Origin: Dehalococcoidia bacterium
GTDB taxonomy: Bacteria; Chloroflexota; Dehalococcoidia; Lucifugimonadales; JAGWBF01
Direction of reading: 5' to 3'
Assembly (NCBI GenBank): GCA_021296015.1
Contig: JAGWBG010000032.1
Coordinates: 1 to 9,388, forward strand
Length of the DNA stretch: 9,388 nt
Part shown: positions 1 to 7,033 of the stretch, piece by piece
Layout of the letters: each line of letters begins with the position of its first letter
How positions within the stretch are numbered: the first letter of the stretch is position 1
The notes under the pieces: model-generated
Told to the model about the DNA's origin: nothing
Database searches by the model: none
What the model saw: only the letters and a program-made list of their open reading frames with translations
Translations under genes and position numbers: made by a program

Positions 1-783
1 GTCAAGGTGCTCGACATGGCTCCCGATGAGCAACCGGGGGCAATCCTGGTCAAGATAGAAGCAGCCGTCTCGGACCGCACCCGCCTGGTCTTTCTCAGCC
101 ACATAGAGTATTCCAGCGGACTCCGGATGCCGGTGAAGGAGATTCGCAGGCTCACAAAGGACCGGAGCATCTTCATACTCTTGGACGGGGCTCAAACCGC
201 GGGCCATATTACCCTGGACATGAAGGACATAGATGCTGATTTCTACTCCATCCCGGCGCAGAAATGGCTGCTGGGGTCCGAGGGCGTGGGGGCGCTCTAC
301 GTTCGCAACGACCTGATCCCCCAGCTGGAGCCGATGCAGGTAGCCGGCAGAGCCTCACTCACCTCGGCAGACCCCTACCAGTTCCAGCCCAACATCTCCT
401 CCATTGACAAGTTCCTACTCACGTCCACCAGCGCCCCGCTGCGGGCCGGTATGCTGGAGGCCATCAGGTTCATTCAGGGTATTGGAGTGGAGGAAATCGA
501 GAGCCGCAACCTGGACCTTGCCACATACGCAAAGCAGACCCTGGGGGAGATCCCCGGAGTTGCCGTCCTCTCGCCCCTGGACAGGGAGAGCTCCACGGGC
601 CTGGTCTCTTTTGCCATTGACGGCGTGGACACAAAGGAGGCCGTGGCCCACCTGTGGGAGCGGCACAGAATCGTGGCCCGCTGGGTGGGCTTCCCACCGG
701 GCATCCGTATCGCCCTGCACTTCTTCAACACCGAGGAGGAAGTGGACAGGGTGGTGGAGGCTGTACAAGGGCTCAGGCAATGA
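1..783 (+). CDS. Class V PLP-dependent aminotransferase-like protein (5' truncated by window edge)
   Basis: The reading frame is open from base 1, so the true start lies outside the window; 260 residues are visible, ending in TGA. The core of a fold-type I PLP enzyme is clear. DGAQTAGH supplies the PLP-ring Asp and the Gln (visible residues 62 and 65), and AQKWLLGSEGVGALYVR contains the Schiff-base lysine at visible residue 88 (bases 262-264). The C-terminal small domain ends with GIRIALHFFNTEEEVD, typical of class V. The family includes cysteine desulfurases, selenocysteine lyases and isopenicillin-N-epimerase-like enzymes. I see no catalytic Cys in the C-terminal part, and the usual His before the lysine is Gln, so a SufS/IscS role is unlikely and the substrate cannot be named. 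It converges on the amidase gene with a 6-base gap and no room for a terminator between them. Confidence 0.9.
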   Translation, partial: VKVLDMAPDEQPGAILVKIEAAVSDRTRLVFLSHIEYSSGLRMPVKEIRRLTKDRSIFILLDGAQTAGHITLDMKDIDADFYSIPAQKWLLGSEGVGALYVRNDLIPQLEPMQVAGRASLTSADPYQFQPNISSIDKFLLTSTSAPLRAGMLEAIRFIQGIGVEEIESRNLDLATYAKQTLGEIPGVAVLSPLDRESSTGLVSFAIDGVDTKEAVAHLWERHRIVARWVGFPPGIRIALHFFNTEEEVDRVVEAVQGLRQ

Positions 784-789
784 GGGTAT

Positions 790-2205
790 CTACACCGGCG
801 GCCTCATGGTATGCCAGGGGGAGGCTTGCTCGTAGACGTGGCCTACCTTCATTACCGTCTGGTCCTCGAAGGGGCGTCCCACTATCTGGAGGGAGACGGG
901 AAGGTTCTCCGAGGTGAACCCGCAGGGCACGGCGAGAGCGGGCACGTTTGCCAGGTTGAAAGGGCCTGTAAAGTTCCTCATCCCGAATATACGACTGTCG
1001 GCGTCTTCCCTGCTCTTGATGCCAGGCGCGTCGGGTATTTTAGCTGCCGGTGTGGGAGTTGTGGCGAGCACCAGAACATCGTACCTTTCCAGCAACTCGA
1101 GTACCTGCTGGCGGAGGAGTGCCCTCAGCTTCTGGGCCTTGTAGTAGACCTGGGCAGGCGTCAAGATGGCCGTGAGGAGCCGCACCCTGGTGTTGTGGTC
1201 GTACTCCCTGGCCCGGTTCTTCAGACCCTCGTAGTGTACCGAGGCCCCCTCCATGTCCGTAAGAGCCTTGGAAAATGCTCCAGCCTTCTCTGTGAGCGGT
1301 ATGGATACCTCTCCCACCGATGCCCCCAACTCCCCGATGACGCCGATGGCTTTGATGACGGCATTGCGGATGTCCGGGTCTATGTCGTCCGTGTAGACCT
1401 TCTCTCTTACCACACCGACCCTGATGCTCCTTATGTCGCCTTCCAGTGCCCGCCTGTAATCGGGAAGTGGTATGTCCTGCATGTAGGGGTCGTTGGGGTC
1501 ATACCCGGCGATGGCCTGAAATGTCATGGCGCAATCCTCGACAGTGCGGGAAATGGGGCCGACGGTGTCCTGAGACCACGACACTCCCAGGACTCCGTGA
1601 CGGCTCACCCTGCCCCAGGTTGGCCTGAGTCCCACCTCTCCGCTCCTTGCAGCCGGGATTGTCGTGGAGCCGCCGGTATCCTCTCCCAGGGACGTGGAGC
1701 ATTGACTGGCCGCCGTTGCCGCCGCCGAGCCGCTGCTGGAGACGCCCGGGTTCCTCGTCAGGTCCCAAGGATTGTGGGGAGTCCCTGCGAGGTGGTAGAA
1801 GCTCTCTCCCAGAGCGAACTCGCTCAGGTTCAGTTTGCCCAGTATGACGGCCCCGGCCCTTTTCAGGTTTGCGATTACGGTGGCGTCCTCGTCGGGGACG
1901 AAGTCCGACAGGATGGTGGAACCGCCGGTTGTGCGGACTCCCTTGGTATAGATCTGGTCCTTGATGCCGGTGGGAATCCCGTGCATAGGCCCCAGGTAGT
2001 TACCCTGGGCAATGGCCTGCTCCGCCTCTCGTGCGGCCTCAAGAGCCTCGTCCCTGCACACGGTCACGTAGGAGTTTAGCTTGCCATCCACCCGGTCTAT
2101 GCGCTCCAGGTAGGCTTCGGTAGCCTCGACGGGAGAGACCTCTCTACTCTCGATAAGCCGGGAAAGCTCGGCGGTCGAAAGGAAGGGTATATCGGCCTTA
2201 TCCAT
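790..2205 (-). CDS. Amidase signature family hydrolase (GatA-like fold)
   Basis: This 471-residue protein has the usual length for an amidase-signature enzyme, which hydrolyses or transfers amides. The Ser-cisSer-Lys triad is intact. Lys82 lies in GIPTGIKDQ, the cis-Ser is Ser156 in NPGVSSSGSA, and the nucleophile is Ser180 in GEDTGGS, with the family's 24-residue spacing. It is followed by GLRPTWGRVSRHG and a C-terminal NVPALAVPCG...LPVSLQIVG block. The motif is slightly off consensus: GVSSSGS for GGSSGGS, and STT for SIR after the nucleophile. No gatB or gatC is nearby, so I read it as a stand-alone amidase of unknown substrate rather than the tRNA amidotransferase subunit. The ATG at 2205 follows a GAGGGGG ribosome-binding site and a strong promoter. 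The gene faces the aminotransferase gene and diverges from the CoA-transferase gene. Confidence 0.93.
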   Translation of the reverse strand: MDKADIPFLSTAELSRLIESREVSPVEATEAYLERIDRVDGKLNSYVTVCRDEALEAAREAEQAIAQGNYLGPMHGIPTGIKDQIYTKGVRTTGGSTILSDFVPDEDATVIANLKRAGAVILGKLNLSEFALGESFYHLAGTPHNPWDLTRNPGVSSSGSAAATAASQCSTSLGEDTGGSTTIPAARSGEVGLRPTWGRVSRHGVLGVSWSQDTVGPISRTVEDCAMTFQAIAGYDPNDPYMQDIPLPDYRRALEGDIRSIRVGVVREKVYTDDIDPDIRNAVIKAIGVIGELGASVGEVSIPLTEKAGAFSKALTDMEGASVHYEGLKNRAREYDHNTRVRLLTAILTPAQVYYKAQKLRALLRQQVLELLERYDVLVLATTPTPAAKIPDAPGIKSREDADSRIFGMRNFTGPFNLANVPALAVPCGFTSENLPVSLQIVGRPFEDQTVMKVGHVYEQASPWHTMRPPV

Positions 2206-2235
2206 GTCGCCCCCTCGTTCTCAAGCATTAGCGCC

Positions 2236-2264
2236 ATAGTAAGCATAATGCCCTTGGATGTCAA
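2236..2264 (-). promoter_or_regulatory. Sigma-70 type promoter for the amidase gene
   Basis: On the minus strand, TTGACA (bases 2264-2259) is followed after exactly 17 bases by TACTAT (bases 2241-2236). The -35 is a full consensus match and the -10 matches 4 of 6. Transcription would start near 2229, giving a leader of roughly 25 bases before the ATG at 2205, with the GAGGGGG ribosome-binding site in between. Confidence 0.65.
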
Positions 2265-2299
2265 CGAAGGGCTTTCAATGGGCCTCAACGGCATGAACG
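2261..2299 (+). repeat. Four TCAAYG-like hexamers between divergent promoters
   Basis: TCAACG (2261), TCAATG (2275), TCAACG (2285) and the looser TGAACG (2294) lie in one orientation, 14, 10 and 9 bases apart. They sit upstream of the CoA-transferase -10 and overlap the amidase -35. This is where a shared regulator could bind, but the words are short and chance cannot be excluded. Confidence 0.25.
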
Positions 2300-2308
2300 T
2301 GCTATAAT
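2300..2308 (+). promoter_or_regulatory. Extended -10 promoter for the CoA-transferase gene
   Basis: TGC directly precedes a perfect TATAAT (2303-2308), forming an extended -10 element (TGnTATAAT). No recognisable -35 lies 16-18 bases upstream, which is usual for extended -10 promoters and also consistent with activator dependence. The start would be near 2315, about 42 bases before the ATG at 2357. A small palindrome, TTCAGTGAA (2317-2325), lies just inside the predicted transcript. Confidence 0.5.
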
Positions 2309-2356
2309 TCTCGGTGTTCAGTGAATGGATAACAGCTTCTCCAGTCAAGGAGGTAG

Positions 2357-3547
2357 ATGAACGTGGCCGCTGCTCTGGACGGTATCAAGGTGGTGGACTT
2401 GACACGTACCCTTGCAGGCCCCTTCTGCACCATGATGCTTGGCGATATGGGTGCGGATGTAGTCAAGATAGAGGAGTCGTCTCACGGCGACGAGACACGT
2501 TCCTGGCCTCCCTTCTGGAACGAGGTGTCCGGCCAGTTCCTCTCCTTCAACCGCAACAAACGTAGCATCACCCTCAACCTCAAGGACAGGCGGGCAGTTG
2601 ACATTTGCCTGAAGCTGGCAAGCCAGGCCGACGTGATGATTGAGAGCTTCCGCACCGGTACATCCGACAAAATGGGCATAGGCTACGAGGCTGTCAAAAG
2701 ACTCAACCCCCGCATCGTCTACTGTTCCGTCTCCGGCTTTGGCAGGACTGGCCCCCTGGCCGACAGGCCCGGCTACGACCTGATTATTCAGGGACACAGC
2801 GGACTCATGAGCACTACCGGAGAGCCTGACGGCCCGCCCGCACGTACCGGCTTCTCTATGGTGGACCTATTCACGGGCATGATGGCCTATGGCTCCATAG
2901 TGACCGCCCTTCTGAACCGGGAGAAGAGCGGCAAGGGCCAGTACGTTGAGGCGTCCCTGCTGGAGGGGCAGGTAGCCACTATGAGCTATCACGCCGTGGG
3001 TTATCTGGCCACGGGCCGCGTCCCCGGACGGATGGGGTCGGGCCACCCAAGCCTGGTCCCTTACCAGGCCTTCCCTTCCTCCGACGGGTTCTTTATTCTG
3101 GGCTGTGGCAACGACGGACTTTGGCGACGCCTGTGCCCCGCAATTGGCCGCGACGACCTGACCGATGACCCCAGGTTCAAGACCAACTCTGACCGAGTCC
3201 AGCAACGCTGGGAACTGGTATCCATCCTGAGCGACCACTTCCGGACCAGGACTACTTCAGAGTGGGTGGAGATCATTGGCAACGCGGGAGTCCCATGTGG
3301 CCCCATAAACCGGATATCCGACGTGGTGACCGACCCTCAAGTGCTTGCGCGGGACATGATGGTATCTATACCTCACCCCCAGGTGCCCGACCTGAAGGTT
3401 CCGGGCAGTCCTCTGAAGCTCACCGATACGCCGCCCACAGTTAGGCACTATCCCCCTTCTCTGGGAGAACACAATGAGGAAGTGCTAGCGGAGTTGGGCT
3501 ATGGCAAAAAAGAGGTAGCTCGGTTCAAGGACGAGGGGGTTATTTAA
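2357..3547 (+). CDS. CaiB/BaiF family (family III) CoA-transferase
   Basis: At 396 residues this matches the family length. These enzymes move CoA between carboxylic acids through an aspartyl-CoA thioester. The protein opens with LDGIKVVDLTRTLAGPFCTMMLGDMGADVVKIE, the characteristic N-terminal Rossmann-like segment, and has FNRNKRSITLNLK around 64-76. The expected catalytic Asp is Asp170 in RTGFSMVDLFTGMMA, aligning with Asp169 of formyl-CoA transferase. GKGQYVEASLLEG and a C-terminal GEHNEEVLAELGY are also typical. The acyl substrates cannot be told from sequence; formate, oxalate, carnitine and mesaconate-type specificities share this fold. AAGGAGG at 2347-2353 lies only 3 bases before the ATG, so the in-frame GTG at 2363, 9 bases away, is a possible alternative start. 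Its stop is 35 bases before the phosphoesterase start, so the two are probably co-transcribed. Confidence 0.95.
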   Translation: MNVAAALDGIKVVDLTRTLAGPFCTMMLGDMGADVVKIEESSHGDETRSWPPFWNEVSGQFLSFNRNKRSITLNLKDRRAVDICLKLASQADVMIESFRTGTSDKMGIGYEAVKRLNPRIVYCSVSGFGRTGPLADRPGYDLIIQGHSGLMSTTGEPDGPPARTGFSMVDLFTGMMAYGSIVTALLNREKSGKGQYVEASLLEGQVATMSYHAVGYLATGRVPGRMGSGHPSLVPYQAFPSSDGFFILGCGNDGLWRRLCPAIGRDDLTDDPRFKTNSDRVQQRWELVSILSDHFRTRTTSEWVEIIGNAGVPCGPINRISDVVTDPQVLARDMMVSIPHPQVPDLKVPGSPLKLTDTPPTVRHYPPSLGEHNEEVLAELGYGKKEVARFKDEGVI

Positions 3548-3582
3548 TTGACGCTCCCTTTGGTGGCTAGTAAGGAGTCCTT

Positions 3583-4314
3583 GTGACATCAAAAAAACGT
3601 CTGCAATTGGTCCACACATCCGACATTCACCTGGGCATGTACAAGCATAGCGACCACGCCTCCCTTGCCCTGACTGCTGTGGTAGATACGGTCCTGCGGC
3701 TGGAAGCCGATATGCTCCTGATAGCAGGAGACCTTTTCGACCACAGCCGCGTGCCTGATGAGATGCTAGAGTTCTTCACAGGCCAGATGAGCCGTCTGCC
3801 GGTTCCGGTCGTTCTGCTTCCCGGCAACCACGACAGCTATGACTCTACCTCGGTGTACCTCAGAGAGCATTTTGGCAGCGCAGCAGATGGCCTTCACATT
3901 GTCTCGTCCACTGACGGAGAGACCATACCCTTCCCGGACCTGGGCATAAGTGTGTGGGGGAAAGCCATAGAGCAACATTCTCCCAGATTCCGCCCTTTAC
4001 AGGGGATGCCGCCTCGCCCGGAGGGCGATTGGTTCGTAGCCATGGCCCACGGCCCCTTCCACTACGATTACGACAAGGACGAACGCTCATCTCCCATTCT
4101 CCCGGAGGAAATCGCCTCCGCAACCTGCGATTACATAGCTCTGGGTCACTGGGACAGGTTCGTGGATGTCTCCCAGAACGGAGTGAGGGCCTGTTATTCG
4201 GGTACACCCACTTCTATGGTAGGCGGTAATTCGCTGGGGGGTGTGGCTGTTGTGGACTTGAACCCTCCAGGGGGAGTAGAGGTACAGCGTTTGTCTCTGG
4301 ATATGGGGCAGTGA
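3583..4314 (+). CDS. Calcineurin-like metallophosphoesterase, SbcD/Mre11-like
   Basis: The 243-residue protein is a single metallophosphoesterase domain, resembling the nuclease domain of SbcD/Mre11 exonucleases without the C-terminal capping part. The metal motifs are DIH (Asp14, His16), GD (Gly49-Asp50), GNHD (81-84), the His of AHGPFH (His156), and GHWD (188-191). In the last motif the usual GHxH has Asp191 in place of the second histidine, a normal metal ligand. Asp can also bind metal, so activity is not excluded. No signal peptide or membrane segment is visible, so it should be cytoplasmic. The start is GTG at 3583, with AAGGAG at 3572-3577 five bases upstream. No sbcC-like ATPase gene is adjacent. 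DNA repair exonuclease or phosphodiesterase are both possible; the substrate is unknown. Confidence 0.88.
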   Translation: MTSKKRLQLVHTSDIHLGMYKHSDHASLALTAVVDTVLRLEADMLLIAGDLFDHSRVPDEMLEFFTGQMSRLPVPVVLLPGNHDSYDSTSVYLREHFGSAADGLHIVSSTDGETIPFPDLGISVWGKAIEQHSPRFRPLQGMPPRPEGDWFVAMAHGPFHYDYDKDERSSPILPEEIASATCDYIALGHWDRFVDVSQNGVRACYSGTPTSMVGGNSLGGVAVVDLNPPGGVEVQRLSLDMGQ

Positions 4315-4331
4315 CGACAGTCCGGGTGGAA

Positions 4332-4380
4332 GAGTGCAGTAAATCCAGGCCCAAAACTGCTCTCATGCACTATTTATTAT
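4332..4380 (+). terminator. Possible weak terminator between phosphoesterase and rbfA
   Basis: Bases 4332-4340 can pair with 4356-4364: five pairs (GCAGT/ACTGC), one T-T mismatch, then GAG/CTC, with a 15-base loop. A larger alternative pairs AGTGCA (4333-4338) with TGCACT (4366-4371), immediately before the AT-rich ATTTATTATCT. The position just after the phosphoesterase stop suits a terminator, but the loop is large and the T-run poor. Confidence 0.25.
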
Positions 4381-4405
4381 CTAACAATGTATGTTGTATG
4401 CCGAG

Positions 4406-4777
4406 CTATCCTTTGTTGTCTCCGTCAGAGTGACCATTCGTCCCCAGATTGTCCATCAGGTTGAATATACGCTCGGCCTCATCCAGAGATTCGTCCAGAA
4501 CGAAGCTCAACTCTGGGACGTACCTGATGGTAAGACGTTCTCCAAGCTCTCGCCGCATGAATCTCGTGGCTGAGTTGATGCCACTCAGTACAGTGTTCTT
4601 CTCCTGTTGGTCGCCCAGGACGCTCACGTACACACGAGCACGGCGCAGGTCGGTGGATGTTTCCACCTGGGTAATGCTTACTACACCCGACAACCTGGGG
4701 TCGTTCAACTCGTGGGAGAGGAGCTTGCTAATCTCCTGGCGTAGAACGCCGTTAATGCGGTCAGTGCGTCTTGTCAT
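4406..4777 (-). CDS. rbfA: Ribosome-binding factor A
   Basis: RbfA is a small KH-fold protein that binds the 30S subunit near 16S helix 1 and helps late maturation and cold adaptation. The 123-residue product shows the family's landmarks: RINGVLRQEISKLL at the start, NDPRLSGVVSITQVETSTDLRRARVYVSVLG (25-55), RFMRRELGERLTIRYVPELSF (72-92), then DESLDEAERI. The frame stays open upstream to 4933, but homology begins at the ATG at 4777. That start has only a weak AAAGG site about 9 bases before it, within a small AGGT/ACCT inverted repeat. It follows infB after 71 bases and is the last gene of the operon seen here. The usual truB is not downstream; the convergent phosphoesterase gene is there instead. 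Confidence 0.95.
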   Translation of the reverse strand: MTRRTDRINGVLRQEISKLLSHELNDPRLSGVVSITQVETSTDLRRARVYVSVLGDQQEKNTVLSGINSATRFMRRELGERLTIRYVPELSFVLDESLDEAERIFNLMDNLGTNGHSDGDNKG

Positions 4778-4848
4778 AGGAGGTAGACCTTTCCAGAAGA
4801 GGAGTATAATCGGAGGTCGCCAGGATAGGCCAGTTGCCACGGGTGTCT

Positions 4849-6702
4849 TTAAGCCGACACCCTTTCCCTGCGGTAAGTCTCCAGCACATCCCCTTCCTCG
4901 AAGTCGGTATAACCTGCAAGGCCAACACCACACTCGAAGCCCGTGGTTATTTCGTTCACCTCTTCCTTGAAGTGCCGAATGCTGGAAATGCTTCCATTGT
5001 GGACGACTTCACCACCACGAATAACTCGCACGTTAACACCCCTGGTCAGGCGTCCATCGGAGACCATGCAACCCGCTATCCTGTTCCGTCTTCCTACGGA
5101 AAAGACCACCCTTACCTCGGCGTGGCCTTGTACAACTTCTGCGTAAGTGGACTCCAGGATGCCTCTCAAGGCTTTCTCTACGTCCTCTATCAAGCGATAG
5201 ATAATGTTGTAGTGCCTAATCTCCACGCCTTCCCTCTCGGCCAGCCTCTCGACGCCTTGCTGGGTCGTGGTTGAGAACCCGATGATAATGGCCTTGGATG
5301 CGCTGGCAAGCAGCACGTCGGTCTCGGTGATAGTACCGCTTCCGGCGTGGAGTATGCTGACTTTGACCCGGTCGCTCTCCATGCGTTCCAGGGCGGAGCA
5401 CACCGCCTCTATGCTACCCTGTACGTCGGCCTTGATGATGAGGTTAAGTTCCTTTACCTCTCCTGCGTTAACCCCGGTGTAGATTTCATCCAGGGTCAAT
5501 GCTCGTACGCCGGAGTTTTCTAGTTCCTTCTCCCGTAATCTTTGTACAACTACGTCACGGACGGTCCTTTCGTCCGTGAGGACTTGAAACACATCTCCTG
5601 CCTCGGGGAGAGAGTCGAATCCCATCACCTCCACGGGAACGGAGGGATCGGCCTCCTTCACACGCTTTCCCAAGTCATTGGTCATCGCCTTTATTCGGCC
5701 CCAGCTGGTGCCTGCTACCAGGGTGTTGCCCACCCTGAGGGTGCCGTTCTGGACCAGGACAGTTGCCAGTGCGCCACGGCTCTTATCCAGTTTGGCTTCG
5801 ATAACGACACCGGTGGCACGTCGGTCCGGGTCAGCCTTAAACTCGGAGATTTCGGAAACCACCAGTATATTCTCCAGCAGGTCATCTATGCCGTCGCCCT
5901 GGATAGCGGAAATGGGTGTGACGATGACGTCTCCCCCCCACTCTTCCGGCACCAGGCCCTGCTCAGCAAGCTGGCGCTTAACCCTCTCGGAGTCGGCATC
6001 GGGCCTGTCCATCTTGTTGACAGCCACAACAACGGGCACGTTCGCAGCCTTGGCATGGTTCAACGCCTCTATTGTCTGAGGCATCATGCCATCATCGGCG
6101 GCTATTACCAGGATGGCGATGTCAGTTACGCGGGCACCCCTCGCTCTTATGGCTGTGAAAGCTTCATGGCCCGGGGTATCCAGGAAAGTAATTTCCTGAC
6201 CGTTATAGTTTACCTGGTAGGCTCCGATGTGCTGAGTTATGCCGCCGACCTCGCTATCGGTGACGCGGCTTCTACGAATAGTGTCCAGCAGGGTAGTCTT
6301 GCCGTGGTCCACGTGGCCCAGTATTGTTACCACGGGTGAACGAGCGACGAGCTTGGATAGGTCTATCTCGTCGTCGGATGCTTCAAGAAGCGCTCCGGCG
6401 GAGGAGGCTGGCGCTCTTTCTTCCTCGGGCTTGACTCTAACGCCGAAAGCGGAGGTTACCAGGGTAGCCACCTCGAAGTCTATCACCTGGTTCATGGACG
6501 CCATGATTCCATTACGCATAAGCTGTTTGATAACGTCTATGGGGCTTATACGCGTGAGTTCAGCCAGGCGCTTCACCGTGAGGGTCCTAGGAAGTATGAC
6601 CACCTTGGGGGCAGCCCTGCGGCTCTGGCCCTTCCTATCCGATGTTGAGGGGCGTCTCCTCTCATCCGTTAGGGCAGTCCGCTGCCCCTCACCACTTGTC
6701 AT
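4849..6702 (-). CDS. infB: Translation initiation factor IF-2 (short form)
   Basis: IF-2 is the GTPase that places fMet-tRNA on the 30S subunit and promotes subunit joining. At 617 residues this is a short IF-2 with only about 35 basic N-terminal residues before the conserved IF2-N module (LPRTLTVKRLAEL...NQVIDFEVA, 38-79). The G domain is complete: G1 GHVDHGKT (129-136), G2 GGIT (153-156), G3 DTPGHE (175-180), G4 NKMD (229-232) and G5 SAI (265-267). Domains II, III (LNLIIKADVQGSIEAV) and IV (GCMVSDGRLTRG, then a GFECGVGL segment) follow in order. In domain III the common GFNVRPD stretch reads GFSTTTQQ. The ATG at 6702 has GGAG seven to eight bases upstream, which supports the short start. 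It lies 29 bases after ylxR; no ylxQ intervenes. Confidence 0.97.
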   Translation of the reverse strand: MTSGEGQRTALTDERRRPSTSDRKGQSRRAAPKVVILPRTLTVKRLAELTRISPIDVIKQLMRNGIMASMNQVIDFEVATLVTSAFGVRVKPEEERAPASSAGALLEASDDEIDLSKLVARSPVVTILGHVDHGKTTLLDTIRRSRVTDSEVGGITQHIGAYQVNYNGQEITFLDTPGHEAFTAIRARGARVTDIAILVIAADDGMMPQTIEALNHAKAANVPVVVAVNKMDRPDADSERVKRQLAEQGLVPEEWGGDVIVTPISAIQGDGIDDLLENILVVSEISEFKADPDRRATGVVIEAKLDKSRGALATVLVQNGTLRVGNTLVAGTSWGRIKAMTNDLGKRVKEADPSVPVEVMGFDSLPEAGDVFQVLTDERTVRDVVVQRLREKELENSGVRALTLDEIYTGVNAGEVKELNLIIKADVQGSIEAVCSALERMESDRVKVSILHAGSGTITETDVLLASASKAIIIGFSTTTQQGVERLAEREGVEIRHYNIIYRLIEDVEKALRGILESTYAEVVQGHAEVRVVFSVGRRNRIAGCMVSDGRLTRGVNVRVIRGGEVVHNGSISSIRHFKEEVNEITTGFECGVGLAGYTDFEEGDVLETYRRERVSA

Positions 6703-6731
6703 CAGTACATCTCCAATCCCATCCGACCCGG

Positions 6732-7028
6732 CTAGGACAGGCCGGCCGGCTTTAGCTGCTCCCCGTAATGGGCAAAGAGGGCTGCTTTATCCTGTTCCAA
6801 CAAGGGAGACCGGAGGGCGTGCTCCAGACGGCTCTTCTTCAGCCCTTGCTTCCAGCAGTCTTCACCAGGGCACAGGTACGTGCCCCTCCCGGCTTTTTTA
6901 CCTGTGGGGTCCACCTCCACCTTGCCTTCTAACGTGCGAACAATTCTGACCAACTCTCTCTTGGGCAACTGCTGACCGCAGGCGATGCAGGTCCGCAATG
7001 GTATATGTTTGCGTTTATCCACCACCAC
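6732..7028 (-). CDS. ylxR: YlxR / RnpM family RNA-binding protein (DUF448)
   Basis: The 98-residue protein carries the DUF448 signature: LRTCIACGQQLPKRELVRIVR (11-31), the VDPTGKKAGRGTYLCP segment (39-54) and a C-terminal Lys-rich helix (KKSRLEHAL). In Bacillus subtilis the homologue has been described as RnpM, a modulator of RNase P. The nusA-infB position is the usual one. Cysteines 14, 17, 53 and 58 form two pairs that could bind a metal or be structural. Three consecutive GTG codons (7028, 7025, 7022) can all start it. The GAGG that would serve as ribosome-binding site ends at 7028, which places the third GTG (7022) at the better distance, so the product may be 96 residues. Only 5 bases separate the first GTG from the nusA stop, so translational coupling is likely. 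Confidence 0.93.
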   Translation of the reverse strand: MVVDKRKHIPLRTCIACGQQLPKRELVRIVRTLEGKVEVDPTGKKAGRGTYLCPGEDCWKQGLKKSRLEHALRSPLLEQDKAALFAHYGEQLKPAGLS

Positions 7029-7033
7029 CTCAA

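Noticed and set aside
811..2079. A 422-residue open frame on the plus strand opposite the amidase
   Set aside because: It is antisense to a gene with an intact catalytic triad, promoter and ribosome-binding site. Its translation has no recognisable domain; long antisense frames are expected from codon bias at this GC.
2345..2797. A 150-residue minus-strand frame over the start of the CoA-transferase gene
   Set aside because: It is a shadow of a strongly conserved protein, with no recognised domain.
4778..4933. Upstream extension of the rbfA frame to 4933 (52 extra residues)
   Set aside because: The extension overlaps the infB 3' end, is Trp/Cys/Arg-rich with no RbfA similarity, and RbfA homology starts exactly at the ATG at 4777.
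5542..6339. A 265-residue open frame on the plus strand opposite infB
   Set aside because: It lies entirely within the conserved IF-2 G domain and domain II coding sequence and shows no family motif or ribosome-binding site.
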